Assembly (NCBI GenBank): GCA_964425755.1
Contig: CAYRNY010000029.1
Span: 1 to 33,132, forward strand
Source: CAYRNY01 sp964425755
GTDB lineage: Bacteria > Chloroflexota > Anaerolineae > Aggregatilineales > Aggregatilineaceae
Direction of reading: 5' to 3'
Length of the DNA stretch: 33,132 bases
The position numbers and the translations under genes are program-made. Of the stretch, positions 1 through 8,284 are shown piece after piece. The notes under the pieces were generated by a model that was not told the origin of the DNA, did no database searches, and saw nothing but the letters and a program-made list of their open reading frames with translations. The first letter of the stretch is position 1. Each line of letters opens with the position of its first letter.

Positions 1-26
1 CGGTGGGGCGTGCGTAGCCTGGGAAG

Positions 27-46
27 CTCCCCGCTTTAGCGGGGAG
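27..46. repeat. Perfect stem-loop upstream of murJ
   Basis: An 8-bp perfect inverted repeat (CTCCCCGC / GCGGGGAG, loop TTTA). It is not followed by a T-run on either strand, so it is not a standard intrinsic terminator. It could be the 3' structure of a gene lying left of the window or a leader structure for murJ. No coding region is evident in 1-163. Confidence 0.5.
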
Positions 47-163
47 AGTCGTCACTGTACGCCAGAGTTGCTCTCCGCCGGGCAGGACGATCACGCTGTG
101 GCAGATTGCCCGGCTCTCCGGTAGCATTAAGCCCGCTTTCGTGACGACCGGAGGAATGCGTTA

Positions 164-1777
164 ATGACCACAGCGATCAGCGACCCGGCCACCATCGATC
201 AGCCTGACACGCCGCCAGAGAGCATGGCGCGCGCGACGGGGGTGATCGCGCTGGGCAACGTCGCCAGCCGGGTGCTCGGGTTGGTGCGCGAGATCATCCT
301 GTCGCACCTGTTCGGCGCGGGCGTGGCCGTGGACGCGTTCAACCTGGCGATCATCGTGCCGCGCAGCCTGTACGACCTGCTGATCGGCGGGCACGTGAAT
401 TCGGCGCTGGTCCCGGTGCTCAGCGAGTACGCCGCGTCCGACGACCGGCGCGACCTGTGGGACCTGGTCAACGTGCTGTTGGGGATCGTGGTTGTGGCGC
501 TGGCGGGGCTGGTGCTGCTGCTGGAAGTCTTCGCCCCGCAGGTGATCGGCATCGTGGCGAATGACGACGCCACGCCGGAAGTGATCGCGGAAGCGACGAA
601 CCTGCTGCGCATCACAGCGCCCGCGTTGTTGTTCCTGAGTCTGTTCGCGGTCGTCTCCGGTCTGCTTTACGCCTTGCGGCGCTTCACGTGGCCCGCCTTC
701 GCCTCGACGGTGTTCAACGCGACGATCGTCGTCATCACGATCGTTTTTGCGGGGTCGCTGGGCATCACGGCGGCGGCGCTGGGCTGGCTGATCGGCGCGC
801 TGGTGCAGCTCGTGCTGCAATCGCCCGGCCTGCGCGATGCCCGGCTGCGCATCCGGCTGCGCGGTGCGCTCACGCATCCTGGCGTGCGGCGCATCGGCCT
901 GCTGTACCTGCCGGTGATGGCGTCGCTGGCGCTGGATGTGCTGGTGAACCGCCCGTTCAGCTATAACCTCGCGTCAGGCACGGGCACGGGCAGCATCTCG
1001 TACATGTCCTGGGCCACCACGCTGATCCAGTTCCCGCAGGGGCTGGTCGCGATCGCGATCTCGGTCGCGATCCTGCCGACGCTCTCGCGGCAGGCCGTCG
1101 ACACCGGGCAGCCCGGCCTGCACGCGTTCAAGCAGACGCTGGGCCAGGGGCTGCGGCTGGCGACGGTGTTGATCATCCCGGCAGCGGTGGGGTTGTTCGT
1201 GCTGGCGGAACCGGTGGTCGGCCTGATCTTCGAGCACGGCGAATTTGGCGCGACCGACACGCGCATCACCGCGCTGGCGCTGCGGCTGTACCTGATCGGG
1301 CTGCCGTTCGCGGCGATCGACCTGCTGCTGATGTTCGCGTTCTACGCGCAGCAGAACACGCTCACACCGGCGGCGATCGGGCTGGTGGCGCTGGTGGCGT
1401 ATATCGTCGTGGCGGTGGCCTTATTGCCCTGGTACAGCTTCTTCGCCTTGATGATCGCCGACTCGGTCAAACACCTGATCCACACCGGGATATCGGCGTA
1501 CCTGCTGGCGCGCGCGATCGGCGGGTACGGCAGGCAACGCTTCGTCAGCACGGCGCTGCGCACGCTTGGCGCGGCGGCGATCATGGGCGCGCTGTCCTTC
1601 GCTGTGGCGCGGCTGCTCGACTCGGCCCTGCCCTTCGGCGGCACGCCTGCCCACGCGATCACCGTGCTGGGTGCGGGCGGGGCGGGTCTGCTGAGCTTCG
1701 CGCTGCTGGCGTCCTGGCTGCGGCTGGACGAGTGGCGCTGGCTGCGGGACATCCTGCGCCAGCGGTTGGGCGTGTGA
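164..1777 (+). CDS. murJ: Lipid II flippase MurJ (MviN family)
   Basis: A 537-aa polytopic membrane protein of the MOP/MATE-like MurJ family, which flips undecaprenyl-linked lipid II across the cytoplasmic membrane for peptidoglycan synthesis. The N-terminus carries the family pattern of a short charged lead followed by GNVASRVLGLVRE and an amphipathic FGAGVAVDAF segment. Many hydrophobic helices follow, with the conserved middle stretch FPQGLVAIAISVAILPTLSR and FEHGEF (about residues 285-365). Length fits the usual 500-550 aa with about 14 helices. The ATG is preceded by CGGAGG nine bases upstream. No partner peptidoglycan genes are adjacent; the gene appears monocistronic. MurJ is the best-supported name, but a related polysaccharide flippase cannot be excluded from sequence alone. 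Confidence 0.92.
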   Translation: MTTAISDPATIDQPDTPPESMARATGVIALGNVASRVLGLVREIILSHLFGAGVAVDAFNLAIIVPRSLYDLLIGGHVNSALVPVLSEYAASDDRRDLWDLVNVLLGIVVVALAGLVLLLEVFAPQVIGIVANDDATPEVIAEATNLLRITAPALLFLSLFAVVSGLLYALRRFTWPAFASTVFNATIVVITIVFAGSLGITAAALGWLIGALVQLVLQSPGLRDARLRIRLRGALTHPGVRRIGLLYLPVMASLALDVLVNRPFSYNLASGTGTGSISYMSWATTLIQFPQGLVAIAISVAILPTLSRQAVDTGQPGLHAFKQTLGQGLRLATVLIIPAAVGLFVLAEPVVGLIFEHGEFGATDTRITALALRLYLIGLPFAAIDLLLMFAFYAQQNTLTPAAIGLVALVAYIVVAVALLPWYSFFALMIADSVKHLIHTGISAYLLARAIGGYGRQRFVSTALRTLGAAAIMGALSFAVARLLDSALPFGGTPAHAITVLGAGGAGLLSFALLASWLRLDEWRWLRDILRQRLGV

Positions 1778-1827
1778 GAATCGCCCGGCGCTGCGTCGCC
1801 CCAGCACGCTTGAAGGCGCGCGATCGC

Positions 1828-1856
1828 CTGACCAAACGCGGCAGATGCGGTATAGT
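1828..1856 (+). promoter_or_regulatory. Putative sigma70-type promoter before the sulfur-metabolism gene
   Basis: CTGACC (1828-1833), a 17-bp spacer and TATAGT (1851-1856). Transcription from it would give a leader of about 200 nt that contains the compound inverted repeat at 1918-2020 before the ATG at 2068. I looked for SAM-I riboswitch core sequences in this leader and saw none. Confidence 0.4.
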
Positions 1857-1917
1857 GGCGGCATTGAGATGCAGCGTTTAGAGACCGTTTGAGAAGTGTG
1901 GCTAATGTGCTTTTTTG

Positions 1918-2020
1918 GCCCTCATCCCCGGCCCTTCTCCCTCAGGGAGAAGGGAGCAAGCACGCCGTTAATCCCTCGCCCTGAGGGAGAGGGACCCGAC
2001 GCTGTCGGAAGGGTGAGGGC
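1918..2020. repeat. Compound inverted-repeat element (REP-like)
   Basis: Outer arms GCCCTCATCC (from 1919) and GGGTGAGGGC (2011-2020) pair with a single mismatch. Inside are a perfect 10-bp hairpin with a 3-nt loop (1932-1941 / 1945-1954) and a second 6-bp hairpin, TCCCTC (1972-1977) / GAGGGA (1983-1988). The CCCTC-rich / GAGGG-rich composition resembles dispersed intergenic palindromic repeats of many high-GC bacteria. It occurs once in this window. Confidence 0.7.
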
Positions 2021-2067
2021 TTTTCAAATGGCCTTTAAGTAATCGCCACCAGGAGCCAGTATTCCCC

Positions 2068-3249
2068 ATGACGACTCACGACAACCACACCCCCGATCCC
2101 GCCACGCGCGCGATCCACAGTGACAAGCACCACCAGGAGACGTTATCGGTCGCCCCGCCGATCTTCCAGTCCGCGACGTTTTTCGCCCGTTCGGCGGACG
2201 AGTTCGCGCAGGTCGCCACCGAGCCGCGCAACCCGCGTTTTTACGCCCGCTACGGCAACCCGAACCACGCGCAGACCGAGCAGGTCATCGCCGACCTGGA
2301 AGGCGCGGAAGCGGCGCTGCTGGCCGGGTCCGGCATGGGCGCGATCACCACGACGGTGCTGAGCCTGGTCGGGCAGGGCGACCACATCATCGCGCAGGAG
2401 AGCCTGTACGCGGGCACGGTCTCGCTGCTGGAGCGGCTGTTGCCGCGTTTCGGCGTCACGGCGACGTTCGTCGACCAGACGGACGTGGCCGCGTTTGAGG
2501 CGGCGATCCGCCCCGAAACGAAACTGATCATCGTGGAGACGCCGTCCAACCCGCTGATGAAGCTGACCGACCTAGCGGCGGTCGCGGCGCTGGCGCAGGC
2601 ACGCGGCATCACCACGCTGGCGGATAACACGTTCGCCTCGCCGCTGAACCAGCGCCCGCTGGACCTGGGGATCGACCTCGTCGCCCACAGCGCGACCAAG
2701 TACCTCGGCGGCCACTCCGACCTGATCGCGGGCGTGGTCGCGGGCAAAGCCGACGCGATCGAGGCCATCTGGCGTACCTCGCTGGTGATGGGCGCATCGC
2801 TGAACGGGTTCGATAGCTGGTTGCTGCTGCGCGGGCTGCGCACGCTGGCGCTGCGCATCGGCCAGCAGAACCGGAACGCGCTCGCGCTGGCGCAGTTTCT
2901 CGCGGCGCACCCGCAGATCGAGGCGGTGCATTATCCCGGCCTGCCGAACCACCCACAGCATGGCCTAGCGCGGCGGCAGATGCGCGGCTTTGGCGGCATG
3001 CTCAGCTTCCAGGTGCGCGGCGGGTACGTCGCTGCGGACCGCGTGATGGCACGGCTCGCGCTGATCGGGCGCGCGGCGAGTCTGGGTGGGGTACATTCCA
3101 CGATCGTGCACCCGGCGGCGATGTGGGCCGGGTCGTTTTCCGAGGACGAACTCGCCGCGAAGGGTGTGCTGCCGAACCTGCTGCGCCTCTCGGTGGGCAT
3201 TGAGGCGGAACACGACCTGATCGCGGACCTGGGCGCGGCGCTGGATTAG
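2068..3249 (+). CDS. PLP-dependent trans-sulfuration enzyme (cystathionine gamma-synthase / gamma-lyase type)
   Basis: A 393-aa Cys/Met metabolism PLP enzyme (fold type I). Visible family marks: YARYGNPN near residue 60, GSGMGAI (PLP phosphate contact), VETPSNP, ADNTFASP and SATKYLGGHSD, whose Lys211 is the expected Schiff-base lysine. The C-terminus ends with the family's LRLSVGIE segment. Length matches the 380-400 aa norm. Such enzymes form or break cystathionine, or make homocysteine, methionine or hydrogen sulfide by gamma-replacement/elimination. The exact reaction (MetB, MetC, CGL, methionine gamma-lyase) cannot be settled from sequence reading. Start ATG has AGGAG at 2051-2055, twelve bases upstream. 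It stands alone between murJ and a methyltransferase. Confidence 0.88.
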   Translation: MTTHDNHTPDPATRAIHSDKHHQETLSVAPPIFQSATFFARSADEFAQVATEPRNPRFYARYGNPNHAQTEQVIADLEGAEAALLAGSGMGAITTTVLSLVGQGDHIIAQESLYAGTVSLLERLLPRFGVTATFVDQTDVAAFEAAIRPETKLIIVETPSNPLMKLTDLAAVAALAQARGITTLADNTFASPLNQRPLDLGIDLVAHSATKYLGGHSDLIAGVVAGKADAIEAIWRTSLVMGASLNGFDSWLLLRGLRTLALRIGQQNRNALALAQFLAAHPQIEAVHYPGLPNHPQHGLARRQMRGFGGMLSFQVRGGYVAADRVMARLALIGRAASLGGVHSTIVHPAAMWAGSFSEDELAAKGVLPNLLRLSVGIEAEHDLIADLGAALD

Positions 3250-3306
3250 GGCGCTGCGCCGGGATGGTGGCGGGCAATTTATATAGCATATCCCCCGCAC
3301 GACCTG

Positions 3307-3312
3307 TATAAT
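3307..3312 (+). promoter_or_regulatory. Putative -10 box for the methyltransferase gene
   Basis: Perfect TATAAT, 41 bases before the TTG start at 3354. No convincing -35 box at 16-18 bp. Confidence 0.45.
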
Positions 3313-3353
3313 CGCAGGGCATCGAGACGAAAAAACCTGCCGAGGAACGTGGT

Positions 3354-4160
3354 TTGACCGACAAACGCCCGGAGCCGGTAGCACCGGACCTCTACACAGA
3401 AGAATATTTTCTCACCGCCTGTGAGGGCTACGAAGACTTCATCGCCAGCGATGGCGAGAACCTGTCGCGGCGCTTGAAGGCCGCCTTCGAACTCGCCGCC
3501 GTCGAGCCGGGCATGAAAGTGCTCGACGTGGCTTGCGGGCGCGGCGAGATCGTGCGGCACTGCGCGCGGCTGGGCGCGGATGCCTACGGGTTTGATTACG
3601 CGCACGCGGCGATCAAGCTGGCGCGCGGCGTGCTGGCGAAAGATCGCGACCGGGCGCGCGGCGCGATGGGGCTGATCCAGGCCGAAGCAAAACACTACCC
3701 GTTTCCCGACAAGACCTTCGACCGCGCCCTGATGTTCGACATCGTGGAGCACCTGCACCCCTGGGAACTGCACGCCTCGCTGCTGGAAGCGCGGCGCGTG
3801 TTGAAAGACGACGGGATGCTGATCATCCACACCGCGCCGAACGTGTGGTATGACCGCTATGCCTACCCGGTGGTGCGCCAGTTCCGGCGGCTGATGGGCG
3901 AAGGGCACAAGTACCCTGCCGACCCGCGCGAATTTCTGGTCGCGCACAACCAGGATGTGCACGTCAACGAGCAGTCGCTGTTCAGCCTGGCGCGCGCCCT
4001 GCGCCGGGCCGGGTTCAAGGCCCGCGTGTGGCTCGACTCGCCGCCGCAGCAGCGCGACGAGGGACCGTTGCTGGCGGCGCTGCGCTACGTGCTGTTCAAC
4101 GTGCCGCCGCTGCGCTGGTTTTTCGAGCGCGAGGTCTTCGCTGTGGCGCGCAAAGTGTAA
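3354..4160 (+). CDS. Class I SAM-dependent methyltransferase
   Basis: A 268-aa soluble protein with a Rossmann-type SAM domain. Motif I is VLDVACGRG (residues 56-64), followed by the acidic strand end GFDYAHAAI, and a motif IV-like MFDIVEHLHPWEL then ARRVLKDDGMLIIHTAPN. This is the methyltransferase 11/25 style that acts on small molecules, lipids, quinones or glycans; the substrate is not recognisable. A TTG start is chosen because GAGGA at 3342-3346 sits seven bases upstream and a TATAAT lies further up; no ATG lies near the conserved N-terminus. A promoter of the next gene begins about 50 bases downstream, so it is probably transcribed alone. Confidence 0.8.
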   Translation: MTDKRPEPVAPDLYTEEYFLTACEGYEDFIASDGENLSRRLKAAFELAAVEPGMKVLDVACGRGEIVRHCARLGADAYGFDYAHAAIKLARGVLAKDRDRARGAMGLIQAEAKHYPFPDKTFDRALMFDIVEHLHPWELHASLLEARRVLKDDGMLIIHTAPNVWYDRYAYPVVRQFRRLMGEGHKYPADPREFLVAHNQDVHVNEQSLFSLARALRRAGFKARVWLDSPPQQRDEGPLLAALRYVLFNVPPLRWFFEREVFAVARKV

Positions 4161-4210
4161 GCCCGAACAGCAAACCAAACCGGCCTTTAACGCCATCCGC
4201 TGCTCATTCA

Positions 4211-4219
4211 TGCTATACT
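4211..4219 (+). promoter_or_regulatory. Extended -10 promoter for the sortase gene
   Basis: TGCTATACT, a TGn-extended -10 element, about 110 bases before the sortase ATG. There is no clear -35 box. Confidence 0.45.
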
Positions 4220-4328
4220 GGTCACCACCAACGCTGTTTGAATTGGTCGCTGTAACTGGCGGCTACAGAGCACCGAAGTCTGTAGATTGTAAACGGTCGC
4301 CTGGTGATTGAAGGATGATTGTATTGGT

Positions 4329-5447
4329 ATGCGTGATAGACGACCCGTTGACGAACTGAGCATTGACGAACTGGAACGTATTCTCGCCGTCCGCAAGCGC
4401 GAAGAACGGCAGGCCCGGCTGCGGCGCATGGCCGACCATGGGCGGCGCATCCCCTCGGCTGCGCCGGCGGACACATCCCCCGGACCCGAGCCGCCCCTCA
4501 TGCCGGTGCAGCACGAAGCGGCGGCAGCGGTCCCGCCGCCAGAGCCGCCCGTGACCTACGACATCACCGACGACGTGCCGCGTTTTGAGGACGAGATCGA
4601 AGCCGCGCCTGGCGAACGCCGCCGCGCGACTCCGGCCCCGCCAGCCACGCGAGATAACGGCGCCGTGCCGGGGCGCTCGCGCGGGCGCGCGATCTGGGAC
4701 CGGGTGCTGCTGGCGATCGAGATCGTGGGGGTGGTGGGCATCATCGCCGTGTTGGTGTTTGGGGCGTACCTGATCATCAACGAGAGCAACAAGATCGAGG
4801 CGCTGGAGCAGAAATCCGCCGACATCCAGCGCGAAGCAGACGCCATGCGCGCCACACCGACGCCGCGCCCCGACCTGAGCGTGCGCCTGTCGGATTACGT
4901 GCTGCCGGGCGGGCATTATTCCCCGGACCAGACCGGCGGTGAATACGCGTTCAACCTGGACGAAGTGCCCCAAAGCCTGCGCCCGATGGCGGTCGCGCAG
5001 TTGACCGCGCCGCAGGTGGAGCGCGTCGCGCCGCAGGCCAACAGCCCGGTGCGGATTGTGATCAACACCGACCGCGTGAACGTCGATGCCTCGATTTACG
5101 GAGGCGACGACTGGTACCAATTGCTCAAGGGCGTGGGGCACCTGGCGGGGAGCGCGAATCCCGGCGAGCCGCGCAACATGGTGCTGACGGCGCACAACGA
5201 CATCTACGGGGAAATCTTCCGCGATATCCAGTACCTGGAGCCGGGCGACGAAATCCGGGTACAGGCAAACAACGGACAGTGGTATACTTACGTCGTTGAC
5301 AACAAAGTGATCGTCGACCCGACGGATGTCTGGGTGCTTGACCCCGGCAACGAACCGCTCGTGACGCTGATCACGTGCCACCCGTACCGCGTGGACACAC
5401 AGCGCATGATCGTGTTCGGCAAGCTGCGCGACGGGCCGCGATCCTGA
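4329..5447 (+). CDS. Membrane-anchored sortase (class D/E-like)
   Basis: A 372-aa single-pass protein. Residues 1-125 are charged and Pro/Ala-rich and probably cytoplasmic; a hydrophobic helix spans about 126-148; a short helical linker and the sortase barrel follow. Catalytic candidates are His289 (TAHND), Cys350 (LITCHPY) and Arg359 (QRMIV), the expected H-C-R order and spacing of the sortase transpeptidase family, which joins surface proteins to the envelope or to each other. An in-frame TTG at 4308 would add seven residues but lacks a ribosome site; AAGGA at 4311-4315 favours ATG 4329. The cytoplasmic N-terminal region is long for a sortase. No obvious LPXTG substrate is encoded nearby. 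The 87-aa membrane protein 65 bases downstream is probably co-transcribed. Confidence 0.82.
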   Translation: MRDRRPVDELSIDELERILAVRKREERQARLRRMADHGRRIPSAAPADTSPGPEPPLMPVQHEAAAAVPPPEPPVTYDITDDVPRFEDEIEAAPGERRRATPAPPATRDNGAVPGRSRGRAIWDRVLLAIEIVGVVGIIAVLVFGAYLIINESNKIEALEQKSADIQREADAMRATPTPRPDLSVRLSDYVLPGGHYSPDQTGGEYAFNLDEVPQSLRPMAVAQLTAPQVERVAPQANSPVRIVINTDRVNVDASIYGGDDWYQLLKGVGHLAGSANPGEPRNMVLTAHNDIYGEIFRDIQYLEPGDEIRVQANNGQWYTYVVDNKVIVDPTDVWVLDPGNEPLVTLITCHPYRVDTQRMIVFGKLRDGPRS

Positions 5448-5512
5448 CACGGCAGCGGCACGACGATCCCTGACGACAGTTCACGTTACTGTAGAGGAGA
5501 CTGATAGCCCTT

Positions 5513-5776
5513 ATGGCTAAGAAAACACACCGCCCGAATATCCCTGAAACGACGCTCGAACGCGCGCGCCGCCAGATGCAGCGCGAAAGCGCAGCAGCTC
5601 CCGCCCCAGAAGCGCCGCCATCCGGCGAAGCCAAAGCCAAACCCCGGCCCGCCGCGCGCCTGAGCAGCGCCGACCTGCGTCAAGAATACCAATACGTCGT
5701 CTCGGACTTGCAGAATATGGGGATTCTCGCGACGCTATTTTTAGGCACGCTGATCGTGTTGTCGTTTTTCCTCTAG
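5513..5776 (+). CDS. Small C-tail-anchored membrane protein, unknown function
   Basis: An 87-aa protein: basic, Ala/Pro-rich residues 1-55, a short amphipathic stretch (LRQEYQYVVSDLQNMG), and a single C-terminal hydrophobic helix (ILATLFLGTLIVLSFFL) ending at the stop codon. AGAGGAGA lies about twelve bases before the ATG. No enzymatic motif is visible. It follows the sortase by 65 bases on the same strand with no terminator between, so it probably shares that transcript. I do not recognise the family beyond a tail-anchored small protein. Confidence 0.7.
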   Translation: MAKKTHRPNIPETTLERARRQMQRESAAAPAPEAPPSGEAKAKPRPAARLSSADLRQEYQYVVSDLQNMGILATLFLGTLIVLSFFL

Positions 5777-5824
5777 CACCACCGCGAACGGCACGCAAGG
5801 ACGCAAAATAGCGTTGCACACCAG

Positions 5825-5843
5825 GGGCAGCGTCCGGCTGCCC
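5825..5843. repeat. Stem-loop between convergent genes
   Basis: GGGCAGC / GCTGCCC, 7-bp perfect stem with a 5-nt loop, touching the stop codon of the sensor kinase gene. No T-run follows directly on either strand. Its position between convergent transcripts suggests a 3'-end structure. Confidence 0.45.
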
Positions 5844-7753
5844 TATGATGCTTCCCCTGAGGAACCGGTAGACGGCGGCGCTGACCCGTCCCTTTCACGC
5901 GTGGGCCTGGACGGTTTTGAAGGGGCTTCTGGGGGCGGCTCTTCCGGTTTTAGGCGCTTCGTGATCGGCCTGCTGGCCGGTTTTTGATCCGGCGGCTGAT
6001 CCTGTCCGGCGGGCGTTGGGCGCGGCGCGCGCCTGTCTACCGGCTTGCTGTTTTCCGGCGGCGGTTTGGGGCGGGACGCCGGGCGCAGTTTGCTTCCCTG
6101 CGCGTCAGGCGATCGCGGGGGCCGCAGGTGCGTGATCGGGCGCTGGGATGCGTCGGACTTGCGCGGCGTCGAAATGGGCTTGGACATGCGGCGTGGCTTG
6201 GGGGCGGATGTCTTGCGCACCTCGCGCTGACTTTGCAGTTTGAGGGGCTGGCTTGATGGCTTGCTGCTGCCCGGCACGCCGGTAGTGTCAACCGGCACCA
6301 GCACGGTGATTTTCGTGCCTTTGCCCTTGATCGACTGGATATGCAGCCGTCCCTCGATCAGCCCGGCACGCTCGCGCATATTGACCAGCCCCAAACTGCC
6401 GCGCTGGTCGTAGTCCTGGTCTACTTCGGAGAGGTCAAATCCTTTGCCGTGATCTTCGATCTCGGTGATCACGAAGTTGTCGCGCCGGGACAGGCGCACC
6501 CAGATCTGGTCGGATTGGGCGTGTTTGCGCGCGTTGTTGACCGCCTCGTCCACGATGTAGAACAGCACCCCCTGCGCGTTGGTATCGAGGTAGGTTTCGA
6601 CATCCGGCGCGGCACGGATCAACACGATGGTGTTGTGCGTCTCCTTCATCTTCTCCGCCAACTGCTCAAGCGCCGCGACCAGCCCCTTGTTTTCCAGCAC
6701 CAGGGGACGCATCGTGAACAGCATGTGGCGGATCTCTTTGGTCGTGCGGCGGGCGATATCCTCGATCTTCCACAGCTCCTCAAGCGCCTGCTGCGGCTGG
6801 CGCTCGATCAGGCGGCGGATGAAGTTCGCGCGCATGGCGATCGTCGCCACGCTCTGTGTCGGCCCGTCGTGGAGATCGCGGGCGAGTTTCTTCCGCGCGT
6901 CCTCTTCGACCTCGACAATTTTCTCTTTTTCCTGCAGCAGATTCTGGTACAGCACCGCATTTTGCAGCGAGAGCGCGGCCTGCTTGCCCAGCGCGGAGAC
7001 CAGCTCGACATGCTCGTCGGTGAACGCGTTGGCCTTCTCGCAGCCGAACACGATCGCGCCGTACAGGTCAAAGCCCGCCCCTAACGGGACGGCCAGGATC
7101 GATTTCGCTTCCTGGAAGGCGGCGAAGTAGCGTAGCTCAGGATCGTGGATCGCGGCACCGCCGAAGATCGGCTGGGCCTGCTTCAGCGCGAGCCCCAGCA
7201 CGCCGCGCTGCCCGGCAACCCGCACGTTCTGGTCGCTGGGCGTCAGCCCGCGTGAGGTCACCACGCGCAGCTTGCTGTCGTCGTCCTGAAACAACAACAC
7301 GGCGCTGATCAGGCGCACATCGTCGCCCAGGTTTTCGCGCAGGTTCAGCGTGCCGATGCTTTGGGCGGCTTCCATCACGTGATAGTGGTCGAGCGTGCCA
7401 CTGATCGAGGTGACCATCTCGAAGATCGCGCGGGCCTGCTCGCGCGTCGTGCGGAGTTGCAGCGCTTCGGCGGTCACATCCTGTTCGTGACTGTGGCTGC
7501 GGCGCGCCAGCAGCCGTTCCAGCATACCGGCCAGCAGCGCGCCCGCCAGCCCGCCCATCACGGCGATCACAATAATGGCGGGTAGATGGTCTTGTGCCAG
7601 TTGATCCGGGACGACGGCCAGGGCGTACAGCGGCAGCGCCAGCCCGATCACGGCGGCGGCCAGCAGCCAGCGCAACGCAAATGTCACGATCACCTGTGAG
7701 ATGAAACCCGTCCCCGTATTCACCGTGTCGCCAATCTCGATCGCCCCCCGCAC
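5843..7753 (-). CDS. Membrane sensor histidine kinase with GAF domain (NarL-partner type)
   Basis: A 636-aa kinase. Two transmembrane helices lie in about residues 20-80, a GAF-like sensor domain in about 100-270, then a HisKA_3 dimerisation segment with the phospho-acceptor His295 in RDLHDGPTQ, and a HATPase domain with N-box NNARKHA and G-boxes DHGKGF and GSLGLVNMRERA, ending near residue 488. This is the NreB/LiaS/DegS class that phosphorylates LuxR/NarL-type regulators; no cognate regulator is in the window. The last 148 residues are a Pro/Lys/Arg/Ser-rich, probably disordered tail, unusual for the family. The frame extends to a TTG at 7786, but that codon lies inside the T-run of the tRNA terminator, so GTG 7753 with GAAGG seven bases upstream is preferred. 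Confidence 0.85.
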   Translation of the reverse strand: MRGAIEIGDTVNTGTGFISQVIVTFALRWLLAAAVIGLALPLYALAVVPDQLAQDHLPAIIVIAVMGGLAGALLAGMLERLLARRSHSHEQDVTAEALQLRTTREQARAIFEMVTSISGTLDHYHVMEAAQSIGTLNLRENLGDDVRLISAVLLFQDDDSKLRVVTSRGLTPSDQNVRVAGQRGVLGLALKQAQPIFGGAAIHDPELRYFAAFQEAKSILAVPLGAGFDLYGAIVFGCEKANAFTDEHVELVSALGKQAALSLQNAVLYQNLLQEKEKIVEVEEDARKKLARDLHDGPTQSVATIAMRANFIRRLIERQPQQALEELWKIEDIARRTTKEIRHMLFTMRPLVLENKGLVAALEQLAEKMKETHNTIVLIRAAPDVETYLDTNAQGVLFYIVDEAVNNARKHAQSDQIWVRLSRRDNFVITEIEDHGKGFDLSEVDQDYDQRGSLGLVNMRERAGLIEGRLHIQSIKGKGTKITVLVPVDTTGVPGSSKPSSQPLKLQSQREVRKTSAPKPRRMSKPISTPRKSDASQRPITHLRPPRSPDAQGSKLRPASRPKPPPENSKPVDRRAPRPTPAGQDQPPDQKPASRPITKRLKPEEPPPEAPSKPSRPTRERDGSAPPSTGSSGEAS

Positions 7754-7784
7754 TGAACGGCCTTCGGCAACGGGCAGCGATAAC

Positions 7785-7824
7785 AAAAAATACCGCAGTG
7801 GAGGAAGGTCCTACCATGCGGCAT
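7785..7824 (-). terminator. Intrinsic terminator of tRNA-Val
   Basis: On the minus strand an 8-bp stem (one G-U pair) plus three further pairs after a one-base bulge, with a 12-nt loop, is followed directly by six Ts (7790-7785). It begins 9 bases after the tRNA 3' end. Confidence 0.7.
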
Positions 7825-7832
7825 CTTGCAGG

Positions 7833-7906
<74 letters not shown>

Positions 7907-7917
7907 AAGATGCGCGC

Positions 7918-7946
7918 ATTATAGCACCGATATGTTCCCCTGACAA
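7918..7946 (-). promoter_or_regulatory. Promoter of tRNA-Val
   Basis: On the minus strand TTGTCA (7946-7941), a 17-bp spacer and perfect TATAAT (7923-7918), 11 bases before the tRNA 5' end. Five of six -35 bases match. A second TATAAT (7975-7970, minus) lies further upstream without a clear -35 box. Confidence 0.75.
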
Positions 7947-8168
7947 GCCTCGAATACCCGTCTGGCGCGATTATACACCATACCATAGTGTAACATGAAA
8001 CCCCCGGCATGCGTTATCGCGGCATCCTGCAAAACAGGGCAAACGCATCAAACCAGGGCGTGTGCTGCGGCGCGGGCGGGTAATGCCGGCTCGCGCGGGC
8101 GGCGGCTGCTGCGGGATTCGAGGCGGTGACCGTGTAATGTAATGTGAACACACCACGCCTAACGGGGT

Positions 8169-8260
8169 TTGACAAGCGGGCGCGAATAGGCGACAATTTT
8201 CTCGCGGTGCCGGGCTACAGGTGCTACACTGCCAGACCGGCAGCACCGTATCTCTATAAT
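8169..8260 (+). promoter_or_regulatory. Putative promoters for frr-uppS-cdsA
   Basis: A perfect TTGACA (8169-8174) lies 17 bp before GACAAT (8192-8197), and a separate perfect TATAAT (8255-8260) lies 24 bases before the frr start. Either or both may drive the cluster. The rest of the 378-base gap between the tRNA and frr shows no credible gene. Confidence 0.5.
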
Positions 8261-8284
8261 TCTGGTTCGTCGTGGAGTTTCATC

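Noticed and set aside
1857..2067. A SAM or cobalamin riboswitch before the sulfur amino acid enzyme
   Set aside because: None of the conserved core sequences of these riboswitches is visible; the structure is a simple nested palindrome.
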